From DASPTT01 sp035623275 (GTDB lineage: Bacteria > Actinomycetota > Acidimicrobiia > Acidimicrobiales > UBA8190): a stretch of 23,028 bases of DNA. Position 1 is the stretch's first letter, and the number at the start of each line of letters is the position of its first letter. Shown here piece after piece: positions 1 through 7,169 of this stretch. The position numbers and the translations under genes were made by a program. Below the pieces are notes generated by a model. It made no database searches. It saw only the letters and a program-made list of their open reading frames with translations, and had not been told where the DNA came from. The stretch covers positions 1-23,028 of the forward strand of contig DASPTT010000071.1 of NCBI GenBank assembly GCA_035623275.1, given 5' to 3'.

Positions 1-943
1 CCAGGTGCTCGGGGCCGAAGTCGGGGTGGTCCAGCAGGCTGGTCATGAAGTAGGTGGCGCCGCCCGAGACCCCGAGGCCCTCTTCGCGCATCAGCCGCAG
101 CACCTCGCCGGGGTCCCACACGTCGACGAGGTGGACCGGGCGGTTGCGCAGCAGCGGTGTCAGAAAGGCGTTGAGCATCCCGATGAAGTGCCCGACCGGA
201 GCGCCCGTGATCTGCGGCGGGCCGTCGACCGGGAACATGTCGCTCAGCTGACGCGACTCGAACCCGATGGTGCGGTGCGAGTGCACCACCCCTTTCGGGT
301 CCCGAGTGGTGCCAGAGGTGAAGCCGATCAGCGCGGGCGAGCCGGGATCGGCCGCCAGCGGCGCCGCCAGCGGCTCGTGGTCGAGCAGGCTGCGCAAGGG
401 CATCGCCCCCGCCGGCAGGTCGCCCGCCGGGCGGTCGCCCACCACCAGCCACCGGGCCTCGGCGTCGTCACGCAGGAGTTCGGCGTAGGTCGACAGGTAG
501 TCGGCGTGGCCGAAGGACTCGGCGGTGACCACCACGTCGGGCGTGGTCGTCCGCAGGATGTAGCCGACCTCCTTGGCCCCGTAGAAGTGGACCACCGGCA
601 CGATCACCGCGCCAAGGTAGGCGGAGGCGAAGAAGGTGATGCCCGCCTCCAGCCAATTGGGGAGCTGGAAGACGACCACGTCGCCCGGGCCCACCCCCCG
701 TGCGGCGAGCGCCGCCGCCAGCGACCGGGCCGCCCGGTCGAGCGCCGCGAAGGTGCCCCGGTAGGGGCGCACCTTGGAGCGGACCTCGAAGGTGACGTCG
801 GCCATCGCACCGAGGCCGTCGGCCACCAGCGTCCCGAGCGTGGCGTCGGTCCACCACCCCTCGGCCAGGTAGCGCCGGGTGAGCTCCTCCGGCACTGCAC
901 GCAGGCCCCACCGCTCGACGATGGTGTTGCCCCGGTGCGCCAC
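1..943 (-). CDS. AMP-dependent acyl-CoA synthetase (FadD-like), C-terminus beyond the window
   Basis: Activates a carboxylic acid to its CoA thioester through an acyl-adenylate. About 314 residues are visible, the N-terminal 55-60% of a usual 500-560 aa enzyme; the rest lies left of base 1. The adenylate-forming P-loop FTSGTTRDPKGVVHSH is at residues 208-223, with Arg at a position usually Gly, and a GGATYFM segment is near 294-300. The start is a GTG at 943 with GGAGGAG just upstream on the minus strand; an ATG further upstream is in another frame. It is divergent from the KshB-like operon, with 105 nt between them. A synthetase beside acyl-CoA dehydrogenases suggests it feeds them CoA esters. 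Family is clear; the acid substrate (fatty, alicyclic or steroid-derived) is unknown. Confidence 0.9.
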   Translation of the reverse strand, partial: MAHRGNTIVERWGLRAVPEELTRRYLAEGWWTDATLGTLVADGLGAMADVTFEVRSKVRPYRGTFAALDRAARSLAAALAARGVGPGDVVVFQLPNWLEAGITFFASAYLGAVIVPVVHFYGAKEVGYILRTTTPDVVVTAESFGHADYLSTYAELLRDDAEARWLVVGDRPAGDLPAGAMPLRSLLDHEPLAAPLAADPGSPALIGFTSGTTRDPKGVVHSHRTIGFESRQLSDMFPVDGPPQITGAPVGHFIGMLNAFLTPLLRNRPVHLVDVWDPGEVLRLMREEGLGVSGGATYFMTSLLDHPDFGPEHL

Positions 944-1011
944 GGCTCCTCCGTCCCTCCCTCCGGATTCCGACGCACTATGGCACGATTCCGGCCGGGA
1001 TGCGAGTCCCA

Positions 1012-1040
1012 TTGGCAGGATCCGAGAACTCCATTATCAT
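1012..1040 (+). promoter_or_regulatory. Predicted sigma70-type promoter giving a leaderless transcript
   Basis: TTGGCA at 1012-1017 and TATCAT at 1035-1040 are separated by 17 nt. The -10 element ends 8 nt before the ATG at 1049, so transcription should start at or within a few bases of the start codon. The bases before the ATG carry no Shine-Dalgarno sequence, which fits leaderless translation, common in actinobacteria. Predicted by eye only. Confidence 0.55.
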
Positions 1041-1048
1041 TTCACGGC

Positions 1049-2125
1049 ATGACGTGGTCGGCGCCGACGGGCGGGGCAGGCACCACGCTTCGTGACCACG
1101 GGTTCCACCCCCTGCGGGTGGGCCGGGTCGTGCGCGAGACGCCGGACGCCTGCTCCTTCGTCCTCGACGTGCCGGACGAGCTGGCGGCCGCCTTCGCCTA
1201 CGAAGCCGGCCAGTTCTGCAACCTGCGGGTGGCGATCGCCGGTGCGCCGCAGGTCCGGTGCTACTCCATGTCGTCCTCCCCCGCGGTCGACACGAACATG
1301 CAGGTCACCGTCAAGCGGGTGCCGGGTGGCCTGGTGTCGAACTGGCTGGTCGACCACGTCGAAGCCGGCGACGTCGTCGAGGTGTCCCCGCCCTCGGGCT
1401 TCTTCCAGCTCACGCCGGTGGACGGCGAGCTGGTCGCCTACGCCGCGGGCAGCGGCGTCACCCCGGTGTTCTCGCTGGTGAAGACCGCCCTGGCCACCAC
1501 CGGTCGGCCGGTGCGCCTCCTGTACGCCAACCGCGACCGCGACAGCGTGATCTTCGCGGCCGAGCTCGACGCCCTGGCCGAGCGCCACCCCGACCGGCTG
1601 TCGGTGACCTACCGCTTCGACGACGAGCACGGCCTCGTCGACGTGGCGGCCGTGGCGGCCTTCCTCGGCGCGTCGGCCGGCGCCGAGCACTACATCTGCG
1701 GCCCGGCCCCCTTCATGGAGGTCGTCGAGGAGGCATTGCTGTCGTCGGGCGCCGACCCGGCGACGGTGCACATCGAGCGGTTCACGCCGGCCGAGCTGCC
1801 CCCGCCCTCGCCGCCGGCGTCCGACGACGAGGGGGCGAGCATCGCCACCCGGGTCACCGTCGAGCTCGACGGCCGGCGCGAGAGCACCGACCACCACCCG
1901 GGGACGACCATCCTGCAGACGGCGCGCGAGCTCGGGATGTCGCCCCCCTTCTCGTGCGAGTCGGGGAGCTGTGCCACGTGCATGGCCAGGCTGGTGGAGG
2001 GATCGGTGCGCATGCACGTGAACAACGCGCTCACGCCCGAGGAGGTCGACGAGGGCTGGGTCCTCACGTGCCAGTCCGTGCCCACGACGCCCTCGGTGCA
2101 CGTCGTCTACGGTTTCGGCGACTGA
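1049..2125 (+). CDS. KshB-like oxygenase reductase: FAD/NAD(P)H domain plus C-terminal [2Fe-2S] ferredoxin
   Basis: Passes electrons from NAD(P)H through FAD and a plant-type [2Fe-2S] cluster to an oxygenase. The protein is 358 aa. It has an N-terminal FNR-type FAD domain with RCYS at residues 70-73, a nucleotide-binding GSGVTP at 134-139 and CGPAPFM at 218-224, then a ferredoxin domain with cluster cysteines C303, C308, C311 and C341. Domain order and length match KshB, reductase of 3-ketosteroid 9-alpha-hydroxylase; PaaE/Hmp-type reductases are the alternative. The ATG at 1049 is chosen because homology begins near residue 15 and a promoter lies just upstream; the frame stays open further left only opposite the synthetase gene. 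First gene of a four-gene operon. No Rieske oxygenase partner is in the window, so the partner may be elsewhere. Confidence 0.9.
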   Translation: MTWSAPTGGAGTTLRDHGFHPLRVGRVVRETPDACSFVLDVPDELAAAFAYEAGQFCNLRVAIAGAPQVRCYSMSSSPAVDTNMQVTVKRVPGGLVSNWLVDHVEAGDVVEVSPPSGFFQLTPVDGELVAYAAGSGVTPVFSLVKTALATTGRPVRLLYANRDRDSVIFAAELDALAERHPDRLSVTYRFDDEHGLVDVAAVAAFLGASAGAEHYICGPAPFMEVVEEALLSSGADPATVHIERFTPAELPPPSPPASDDEGASIATRVTVELDGRRESTDHHPGTTILQTARELGMSPPFSCESGSCATCMARLVEGSVRMHVNNALTPEEVDEGWVLTCQSVPTTPSVHVVYGFGD

Positions 2126-2127
2126 GC

Positions 2128-2556
2128 ATGCCCCGCCCTCCGGTCGACGACGTCATCGAGATCGAGCAGCTCCTGGCGCGCTATGCGCTGGGCATGACCA
2201 GGGACGACATCGAGGCCGTCATGGCCGTCTTCACGCCCGACGGCAGCTACCGCGCCTTCGGCGACACCTACACCCTGGCGGACTTCCCGTCGCTGGTGGC
2301 GGCGGCGCCCAAGGGCCTCTTCCTGGTGGGGCCGCCGGTCCTGGAGCTCGACGGCGACACCGGCACCGGCGAGCAGGCCCTGTGCTTCGTGGAGCAGAAG
2401 ACCCACGACATGCGCATCGGCTGGTACACCGACAGCTACCGCCGGACGGCCGACGGCTGGCGGCTGCACACCAGGTCGATGACCTTCCTCCGCAAGAGCG
2501 GTGCGCGCGACGGCGGGCGCCCGCACGACCCCAGGCGCCCGGCCCCCACGGCCTGA
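2128..2556 (+). CDS. SnoaL-like / NTF2-fold protein
   Basis: A 142-aa protein with the pattern of the SnoaL-like NTF2 fold: an N-terminal helical stretch (IEQLLARYALGMTRDD), then VMAVFTPDGSYRAFG, and C-terminal strands ending YRRTADGWRLHTRSMTFLRK. Members act as small isomerases, hydratases or dehydratases, or as non-catalytic partners of oxygenases. The sequence does not say which. It begins 2 nt after the reductase stop and ends 2 nt before the dehydrogenase start, so it is almost certainly co-transcribed and perhaps translationally coupled. The arginine- and proline-rich final 18 residues look like a disordered tail. The fold call is good; the reaction is unknown. Confidence 0.8.
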   Translation: MPRPPVDDVIEIEQLLARYALGMTRDDIEAVMAVFTPDGSYRAFGDTYTLADFPSLVAAAPKGLFLVGPPVLELDGDTGTGEQALCFVEQKTHDMRIGWYTDSYRRTADGWRLHTRSMTFLRKSGARDGGRPHDPRRPAPTA

Positions 2557-2558
2557 CC

Positions 2559-3689
2559 ATGGACCTCGACGGGTTCCGGGCGGGCCTCGACGAGTGGCTG
2601 GCCCGGGAGATGCCGGCCCTGGCCCCCGGGCACCGCGGCGCCGGCACCCTCGACGAGCAGGTGGCGCAGCTGGCCAAGGTCAAGCGGCTGGCCTACGACG
2701 CCGGCTGGATGCGATGGGGCTGGCCCGAGCGCGTCGGCGGGCTGGGTGGGTCGCCGCTCCTGCGCGCCTATCTGGGGGAGGCGCTGACCTCGGCCGACCT
2801 GGTCGAGCCCGGCATCTACTCGATGACCGAGGTGCTGGCCCCCACCATGGTCGACTACGCCGCGCCCGAGCTGGCGGCGGCCATGGTGCCGCGTCTGCTG
2901 CGCGGCGACGAGACGTGGTGCCAGGGCTTCTCGGAGCCGGGGACGGGCAGCAACCTGGCCGCCCTGACCTGCCGAGCGGCGCGGGGGGAGGACGGCTGGC
3001 GGGTGACGGGGCAGAAGGTGTGGACCAGCCTGGCCCAGTACGCCCGGCGCTGCGTCCTCCTGACGCGCACGGGGCCACCCGACTCCGCCCACCGGGGCAT
3101 CACCGCGCTGTTCGTCGACATGGACACGCCCGGGATCACGGTGCGCCCCATCGAGACGATCCACGGCGCTGCCGAGTTCTGCGAGGTGTTCTTCGACGAC
3201 GTCCCGGTGCCCTTCGACCGCATGCTCGGGGCGGAGGGCCAGGGTTGGTCGGTGGCGATGGACCTGCTCCCCTACGAGCGCAGCACCGCCCTGTGGCACC
3301 GGGGCGCACACCTGCAGCACCGGCTCGGCCGGCTACTCGAGGAGGCGGCCGCCGACGCGCTGGACCCCGTCGAGCTCGGCGAGGTGGTCCAGCTCCTGGC
3401 CGCCTTGCGCGCCCGCTCCCGGGCCACCCAGCACCGGATGGCGGCGGGGGGGCGACTGGGCCCGGAGACCTCGGTCGACAAGGTGCTCCTGGCCACCGCC
3501 GAGCAGGCCCTGTTCGACCTGGCGCAGGGCGCGCTGGCCGGCGAGATGCTGCTCGCCGACGACCCGGTCGGTGCCCGCTGGCGCAGCGAATTCCTCTACT
3601 CGCGGGCGGCGACCATCTACGGCGGCAGCGCCGAGATCCAGCGCAACATCATCGCCCGGCGCCTCCTCGGGCTCGGGGAGGACCGCTGA
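2559..3689 (+). CDS. Acyl-CoA dehydrogenase, catalytic (large) subunit
   Basis: FAD-dependent alpha,beta-dehydrogenation of an acyl-CoA. The protein is 376 aa. Visible motifs are WCQGFSEPGTGSNLA at residues 120-134 and GQKVWTS at 151-157 (flavin and substrate binding), FDDVPVP at 212-218 and IYGGSAEIQRNIIARRLLG at 353-371. The medium-chain-enzyme glutamate position here is Gly, but E240 in LPYERS sits where isovaleryl-CoA dehydrogenase keeps its catalytic glutamate, so the subunit is probably active. It begins 2 nt after the SnoaL-like gene and its TGA overlaps the next ATG by one base. That partner is a divergent dehydrogenase subunit, as in the heteromeric FadE pairs (ChsE type) of mycobacterial steroid side-chain degradation. 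Substrate unknown. Confidence 0.9.
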   Translation: MDLDGFRAGLDEWLAREMPALAPGHRGAGTLDEQVAQLAKVKRLAYDAGWMRWGWPERVGGLGGSPLLRAYLGEALTSADLVEPGIYSMTEVLAPTMVDYAAPELAAAMVPRLLRGDETWCQGFSEPGTGSNLAALTCRAARGEDGWRVTGQKVWTSLAQYARRCVLLTRTGPPDSAHRGITALFVDMDTPGITVRPIETIHGAAEFCEVFFDDVPVPFDRMLGAEGQGWSVAMDLLPYERSTALWHRGAHLQHRLGRLLEEAAADALDPVELGEVVQLLAALRARSRATQHRMAAGGRLGPETSVDKVLLATAEQALFDLAQGALAGEMLLADDPVGARWRSEFLYSRAATIYGGSAEIQRNIIARRLLGLGEDR

Positions 3690-4657
3690 TGGACGGCGCC
3701 GAACGCCAGCTCTTCGAGCAGGCGGTGCGCCGCGCCACCACCACGTGCAGCGGCGATGCCGCCGCACTGGACGCCGCGCTCGACGAGCTCGGGTGGCACG
3801 ACGCCCTGGCGACGGAGCGGCGCACGGCGATACCCGTCCTCTTCGAGGCCCAGGGGGCGGCCGTGGCGGCCTCCTCCGCTCTCGACCACGTCGTGCTCGG
3901 CGCGCTCGGGGTGGACCCTGGCACCGGTGCCGGTGCGGTGGTGCTTCCCCCGCTCGGCCGCTGGCGCCCACCGGGGCGACTCGGCGCCGGCCTGTCCGCG
4001 CACGGGCTGGGCACCTCGGCGCTGTCGCGCGCCGCCGCCGCGCTCGTGGTGGCCGACACCGGCGAGGGGGCGGCCGCGGTCTCCGTGCCGCCCGAGGCAC
4101 TCGCCCTGCGCCCGGTCGAGGGGATGGACCCCTGGCTGGGCCTGGTGGTGGTGCAGGCAGAGACCGACCGGATGGGACCCGGCGTGGCGCTGGCCCCCGA
4201 TGCCTGGGCGGCCGCGGTCGACGAGGCCCGGCTCGCTCTCGGCCACGAGCTGGTCGGCGCGGCCGGCGCCATGCTCGACCTGGCCCGCGTGCACGCCTTG
4301 GAGCGGGTGCAGTTCGGCCGTCCCATCGCCGCGTTCCAGGCGGTCCGTCACCGGCTGGCCGACACGCTGGTGGCCGTCGAGGCGGCCCGCGCGCTGCTCG
4401 GGGCCGCCTGGGACGACCGGTCGTCCGACACGGTGGCCATGGCCAAGGCCGTGGCGGGGCGCTCGGCGCGCCTGGCCGCCCGACACTGCCAGCAGGTGCT
4501 CGCCGGCATGGGCTTCACCACCGAGCACCCGCTGCACCGCTACGTCCGGCGCGTGCTCGTGCTCGACGAGCTCTTCGGCTCGGCGCGTTCGCTCACCGGA
4601 GACCTCGGGCGGTCCCTCGTCGCCGGTGGGCCACTGCCGGCACCCGTCGCGCTCTGA
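3689..4657 (+). CDS. Acyl-CoA dehydrogenase family protein, small/partner subunit
   Basis: A 322-aa divergent acyl-CoA dehydrogenase, shorter than the usual 370-400. The middle beta domain is poorly conserved and the SEPGTGS flavin motif is missing. The C-terminal helical domain is recognisable: RVQFGRPIAAFQAVRHRLAD at residues 206-225 and QVLAGMGFTTEHPLHRYVRR at 269-288. There is no evident catalytic glutamate. In heteromeric FadE enzymes such a subunit completes the FAD and active site of the large chain. It starts inside the stop codon of that gene (TGATG), which favours coupled, equimolar synthesis. Last gene of the operon; it converges on the LLM gene with a 24-nt gap and no obvious terminator hairpin. 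Confidence 0.85.
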   Translation: MDGAERQLFEQAVRRATTTCSGDAAALDAALDELGWHDALATERRTAIPVLFEAQGAAVAASSALDHVVLGALGVDPGTGAGAVVLPPLGRWRPPGRLGAGLSAHGLGTSALSRAAAALVVADTGEGAAAVSVPPEALALRPVEGMDPWLGLVVVQAETDRMGPGVALAPDAWAAAVDEARLALGHELVGAAGAMLDLARVHALERVQFGRPIAAFQAVRHRLADTLVAVEAARALLGAAWDDRSSDTVAMAKAVAGRSARLAARHCQQVLAGMGFTTEHPLHRYVRRVLVLDELFGSARSLTGDLGRSLVAGGPLPAPVAL

Positions 4658-4681
4658 GCGCGGGCGCAACCGGCGTGGCGG

Positions 4682-5635
4682 TCAGCCCCCGGCGGCCATC
4701 GACGCCAGCAGCGCCCTCGTGCGCCTGGACGAGGCGATGAGCTCCTCGCGTCCGTCGCCGATGGGCACCACGCGCACGGAGAGGTCGGTCACGCCGGCAT
4801 CGGCGAACCCCTGGAGGCGCTTGGCGATCGTCTCCTCGCTGCCTGCGGCCAGGATGTCGCCGACGTTCTGCGCGTCCCCGTGCTCGAGGAGCCTCTGGTA
4901 GTTGGGGGACACCTCGGCCTCGGCCAGGATGCGGTTCGTCCGCTCCACCGCGACCGGGATCTCGTCGTCGCGGCACAGGCAGACCGGCACGCCGGCGACG
5001 ACGCGCGGCCGGGGGCGGCCGGCCGCCTCCGCCACCCGCACGAGGGCGGGCACGACGTGGTCGGCGATGGCCCGTTCGTCGGCCAGCCACAGGATCGTCC
5101 CGTCGGTGCGCTCGCCGCACAGCTGCAGCATGCGCGGACCCAGCGCCGCGATCAGCACCGGTGTGGGCCCCACGTCGGTGATGTCGAGGGGGTTGTGGAT
5201 ACGGAACAGGTCGTTCTCCACGTCGACGGGGCCGGGGCCGGCGAAGGCCACCTGGAGCACGTCGAGATAGGCGCGCATGGTCCGCACCTGGTGCTCGTAG
5301 GGCAGTCCCATCATCTCGTCGATGATCCAGTGGTGCGACACCCCGAGGCCCAGCGACAGGCGGCCCTCGCAGGCGGCCTGCACCGACAGGGCGGCCTGCG
5401 CCAGCGCCACCGGATGGCGGGGCTGCACAGGCACCACCGCCGTGCCGATCTCGATGCGCGTCGTCTCGGCCCCCAGGAGGGCCGCCGCGGTGAGGGCGTC
5501 GAACTCGTCGGGGATCTGCGGGATCCACACGGTGTCGAGCCCGGCCTCTTCGGCCCAGCACGCGTCGGCGCGCATGCGCGCCACCTTGGTGCCATAGCGC
5601 CCACGCTCGGGTCCGACCATGAGGCCGATGCGCAT
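4682..5635 (-). CDS. LLM-class (luciferase-like, probably F420-dependent) oxidoreductase
   Basis: A 317-aa TIM-barrel protein of the bacterial-luciferase-like superfamily. It opens MRIGLMVGPE and continues with WAEEAGLDTVWIPQI (residues 27-41), EIGTAVVPVQPRHP (62-75) and EGRLSLGLGVSHHW (90-103), the usual LLM signatures. Many actinobacterial members use coenzyme F420 for hydride transfer; others use FMN. The cofactor is inferred from family habit. The ATG at 5635 is preceded by GGGAAGGGAG at good spacing. The gene is alone on its strand: it converges on the upstream operon and is separated from the small helical gene by a relatively AT-rich gap. Its substrate is not evident, though F420 enzymes often accompany steroid and aromatic catabolism. 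Confidence 0.9.
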   Translation of the reverse strand: MRIGLMVGPERGRYGTKVARMRADACWAEEAGLDTVWIPQIPDEFDALTAAALLGAETTRIEIGTAVVPVQPRHPVALAQAALSVQAACEGRLSLGLGVSHHWIIDEMMGLPYEHQVRTMRAYLDVLQVAFAGPGPVDVENDLFRIHNPLDITDVGPTPVLIAALGPRMLQLCGERTDGTILWLADERAIADHVVPALVRVAEAAGRPRPRVVAGVPVCLCRDDEIPVAVERTNRILAEAEVSPNYQRLLEHGDAQNVGDILAAGSEETIAKRLQGFADAGVTDLSVRVVPIGDGREELIASSRRTRALLASMAAGG

Positions 5636-5833
5636 CCGGGCTCCCTTCCCCTGTCGGCGAGAGCAGCCTATCCCACTGTTCGCGCCATCGACTTGCCGTA
5701 GTTGAAAACGGTATTCTCGCCCGGTGCCCGACCGCCGCGGTGGGCGGGACGGCGCTGCCCGCGGGCGTCGACCGCGGCTGGTACGTGCAGCCCACCGTGC
5801 GCGATGGCGTCGACCGGCTCCTACGCTGGTGCC
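5636..5833. promoter_or_regulatory. Divergent intergenic region between LLM and the small helical-protein gene
   Basis: About 198 nt without a convincing gene. Bases 5699-5717 are notably AT-richer than the surroundings (GTTGAAAACGGTATTC) and contain a partial dyad, GA.AA...TT.TC, when read on the minus strand. TAGGCT at 5665-5670 on the minus strand is a possible weak -10 for the LLM gene. TACGCT at 5822-5827 could serve as a -10 for the rightward gene. No strong -35 was found for either. Probable promoter and operator region, regulator unknown. Confidence 0.35.
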
Positions 5834-6157
5834 GTGTCCATGGAGGGAGGACGGGACGGCGACCACGACGCCATGGCCGTCGAAGCCATCACTGCCGAGG
5901 CCGCCGTCGCCCGAGCACGAGAAGCGGTCGACCGCTCGATACAGGCGCGGCGGCACGCCGCGGAGGAGATCTCGGCGGCCAAGGCGGCGGTCGACGAGGC
6001 TCGATCGGCGGTGGAACGAGCGCATGCGACCGTCGAACGGACGGCCGCGGTGCACGACGACCTGGCCGAGCTGCGCGACCGGTACGCGGCGATGCACCGG
6101 CAGATCGCGGCGATGCTCCACGAGATGGGCGTCCCCGGCCCCGACGCAGGGGACTGA
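5834..6157 (+). CDS. Small Ala/Glu/Arg-rich helical (coiled-coil-like) hypothetical protein
   Basis: A protein of about 107 aa with no recognised family. From the in-frame GTG at 5834 or ATG at 5840 it is nearly all predicted helix: AAVARAREAVDRSIQARRH, then an AAKAAVDEARSAVERAHATV segment, ending DRYAAMHRQIAAMLHEMGVP. The hydrophobic spacing suggests a coiled coil. It has no signal peptide or membrane segment. Support for being real: codon third positions are mostly G or C, no other gene occupies the interval, and it ends 16 nt before a convergent gene. The start is uncertain, since no good Shine-Dalgarno precedes 5834, 5840 or 5873; TACGCT 7 nt before the GTG would fit a leaderless start. 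Function unknown. Confidence 0.55.
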   Translation: MSMEGGRDGDHDAMAVEAITAEAAVARAREAVDRSIQARRHAAEEISAAKAAVDEARSAVERAHATVERTAAVHDDLAELRDRYAAMHRQIAAMLHEMGVPGPDAGD

Positions 6158-6173
6158 CGCCGACTCGCCGAGC

Positions 6174-7169
6174 TCAGCGGCCGCCGGGATCGATCTCGAC
6201 GACCACCTTGCCCACGGCGCGTCCGTCGCCCACGCAGCGCAGGGCGGCCGCCGCGTCCTCCAGCGCGTACCGGGCACCGATATGGGGGAAGGCCCGTCCC
6301 TCCACCAGGAGCCGGCGCAGCTCCTGCTCGTCGCGGGCGCGCTCGGCGGGCATGTGCGTGGCGAAGTCGGCGAATTGGAACCCGAGGACGGCCACACCCT
6401 TGAGGAGCACGAGGTTGAGCGCGATGCGCGGGATCTCGCCCGACGCGTAGCCCACGGTGACGAAGCGCCCGCCCCAGCGCAGCGCACGCAGGGCCGGCTC
6501 GGACAGCGCCCCGCCCACCGGGTCGACCACCACGTCGGCGCCGGCCGGCAGTGCCCTGCGCAGCGTGCCACGGAGGTCGCCCGCCGTGTGGTCGACGAGG
6601 CGCGTCGCGCCCGAGGCGGCCGCGGCCCGAAGCTTCTCGTCGGTGGAGGCCACCGCGGTGACCGTGGCACCGAGGACGGTCCCCAGCTGCACGGCGGCGA
6701 GGCCCACGCCCCCGCCGGCGCCGAGGACGACGAGCTCCTCACCCGGTGAGAGCCGGGCCACCGAGCGCAGGACGTGGTAGGCGGTGCGATGGGCGACACC
6801 GAAGGCGGCCGCGTGGGCGTCGTCGATCCCCTCGGGCACCGGTGACAGCGAGCCCGCCGCCAGCGTCGCCTCCTCGGCGAAGGCACCCACCAGCGCGGTG
6901 CCGTGGACGCGCTGGCCGACGGCCACGCCCGTGACGTCCTCGGCGACCTCGACGACCTCGCCCGCCAGCTCGCTGCCGGGGACGAAGGGCGGCGGCACCT
7001 TGATCTGGTACGCCCCCGCCACGAGCAGGACGTCGGGGAAGTTCACGGCGGCCACTCGCACACGGACGCGCGCCTGGCCGGGACCGAGATCGGGGGCGGG
7101 GATCTCCTCCACCCGGACCGTCTCCGGGGGGCCGAGCTCGCGGCAGACGGCCGCCCGCACCTCGGTCAC
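6174..7169 (-). CDS. Zinc-independent quinone oxidoreductase-like MDR protein (NADPH:quinone reductase / enoyl reductase type)
   Basis: A 331-aa medium-chain dehydrogenase/reductase. The N-terminal GroES-like domain has NFPDVLLVAGAYQ (residues 43-55) and PFVPGSELAGEV (61-72). The Rossmann domain has LGAGGGVGLAAVQLG at 149-163, the NADPH-binding pattern of the quinone-reductase branch. The catalytic and structural zinc cysteines of alcohol dehydrogenases are absent. The reaction could be quinone or enoyl-CoA/enone reduction. The GTG start at 7169 lies inside the stop of the kinase gene (GTGA overlap), so translation is coupled and this is the third gene of the ACAD-kinase-MDR operon. That context suggests reduction of an unsaturated or keto intermediate, which is an inference. 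Confidence 0.88.
   Translation of the reverse strand: MTEVRAAVCRELGPPETVRVEEIPAPDLGPGQARVRVRVAAVNFPDVLLVAGAYQIKVPPPFVPGSELAGEVVEVAEDVTGVAVGQRVHGTALVGAFAEEATLAAGSLSPVPEGIDDAHAAAFGVAHRTAYHVLRSVARLSPGEELVVLGAGGGVGLAAVQLGTVLGATVTAVASTDEKLRAAAASGATRLVDHTAGDLRGTLRRALPAGADVVVDPVGGALSEPALRALRWGGRFVTVGYASGEIPRIALNLVLLKGVAVLGFQFADFATHMPAERARDEQELRRLLVEGRAFPHIGARYALEDAAAALRCVGDGRAVGKVVVEIDPGGR

Noticed and set aside
5..1048. Upstream extension of the KshB-like reading frame
   Set aside because: It runs opposite the acyl-CoA synthetase and has Arg/His/Gln-rich shadow composition. Homology, normal family length and the promoter all support the ATG at 1049.
5636..6886. Upstream extension of the LLM frame
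   Set aside because: The extra residues are antisense to the small helical gene and out of frame with the quinone-oxidoreductase gene; MRIGLM at 5635 is the family N-terminus and has a good ribosome site.
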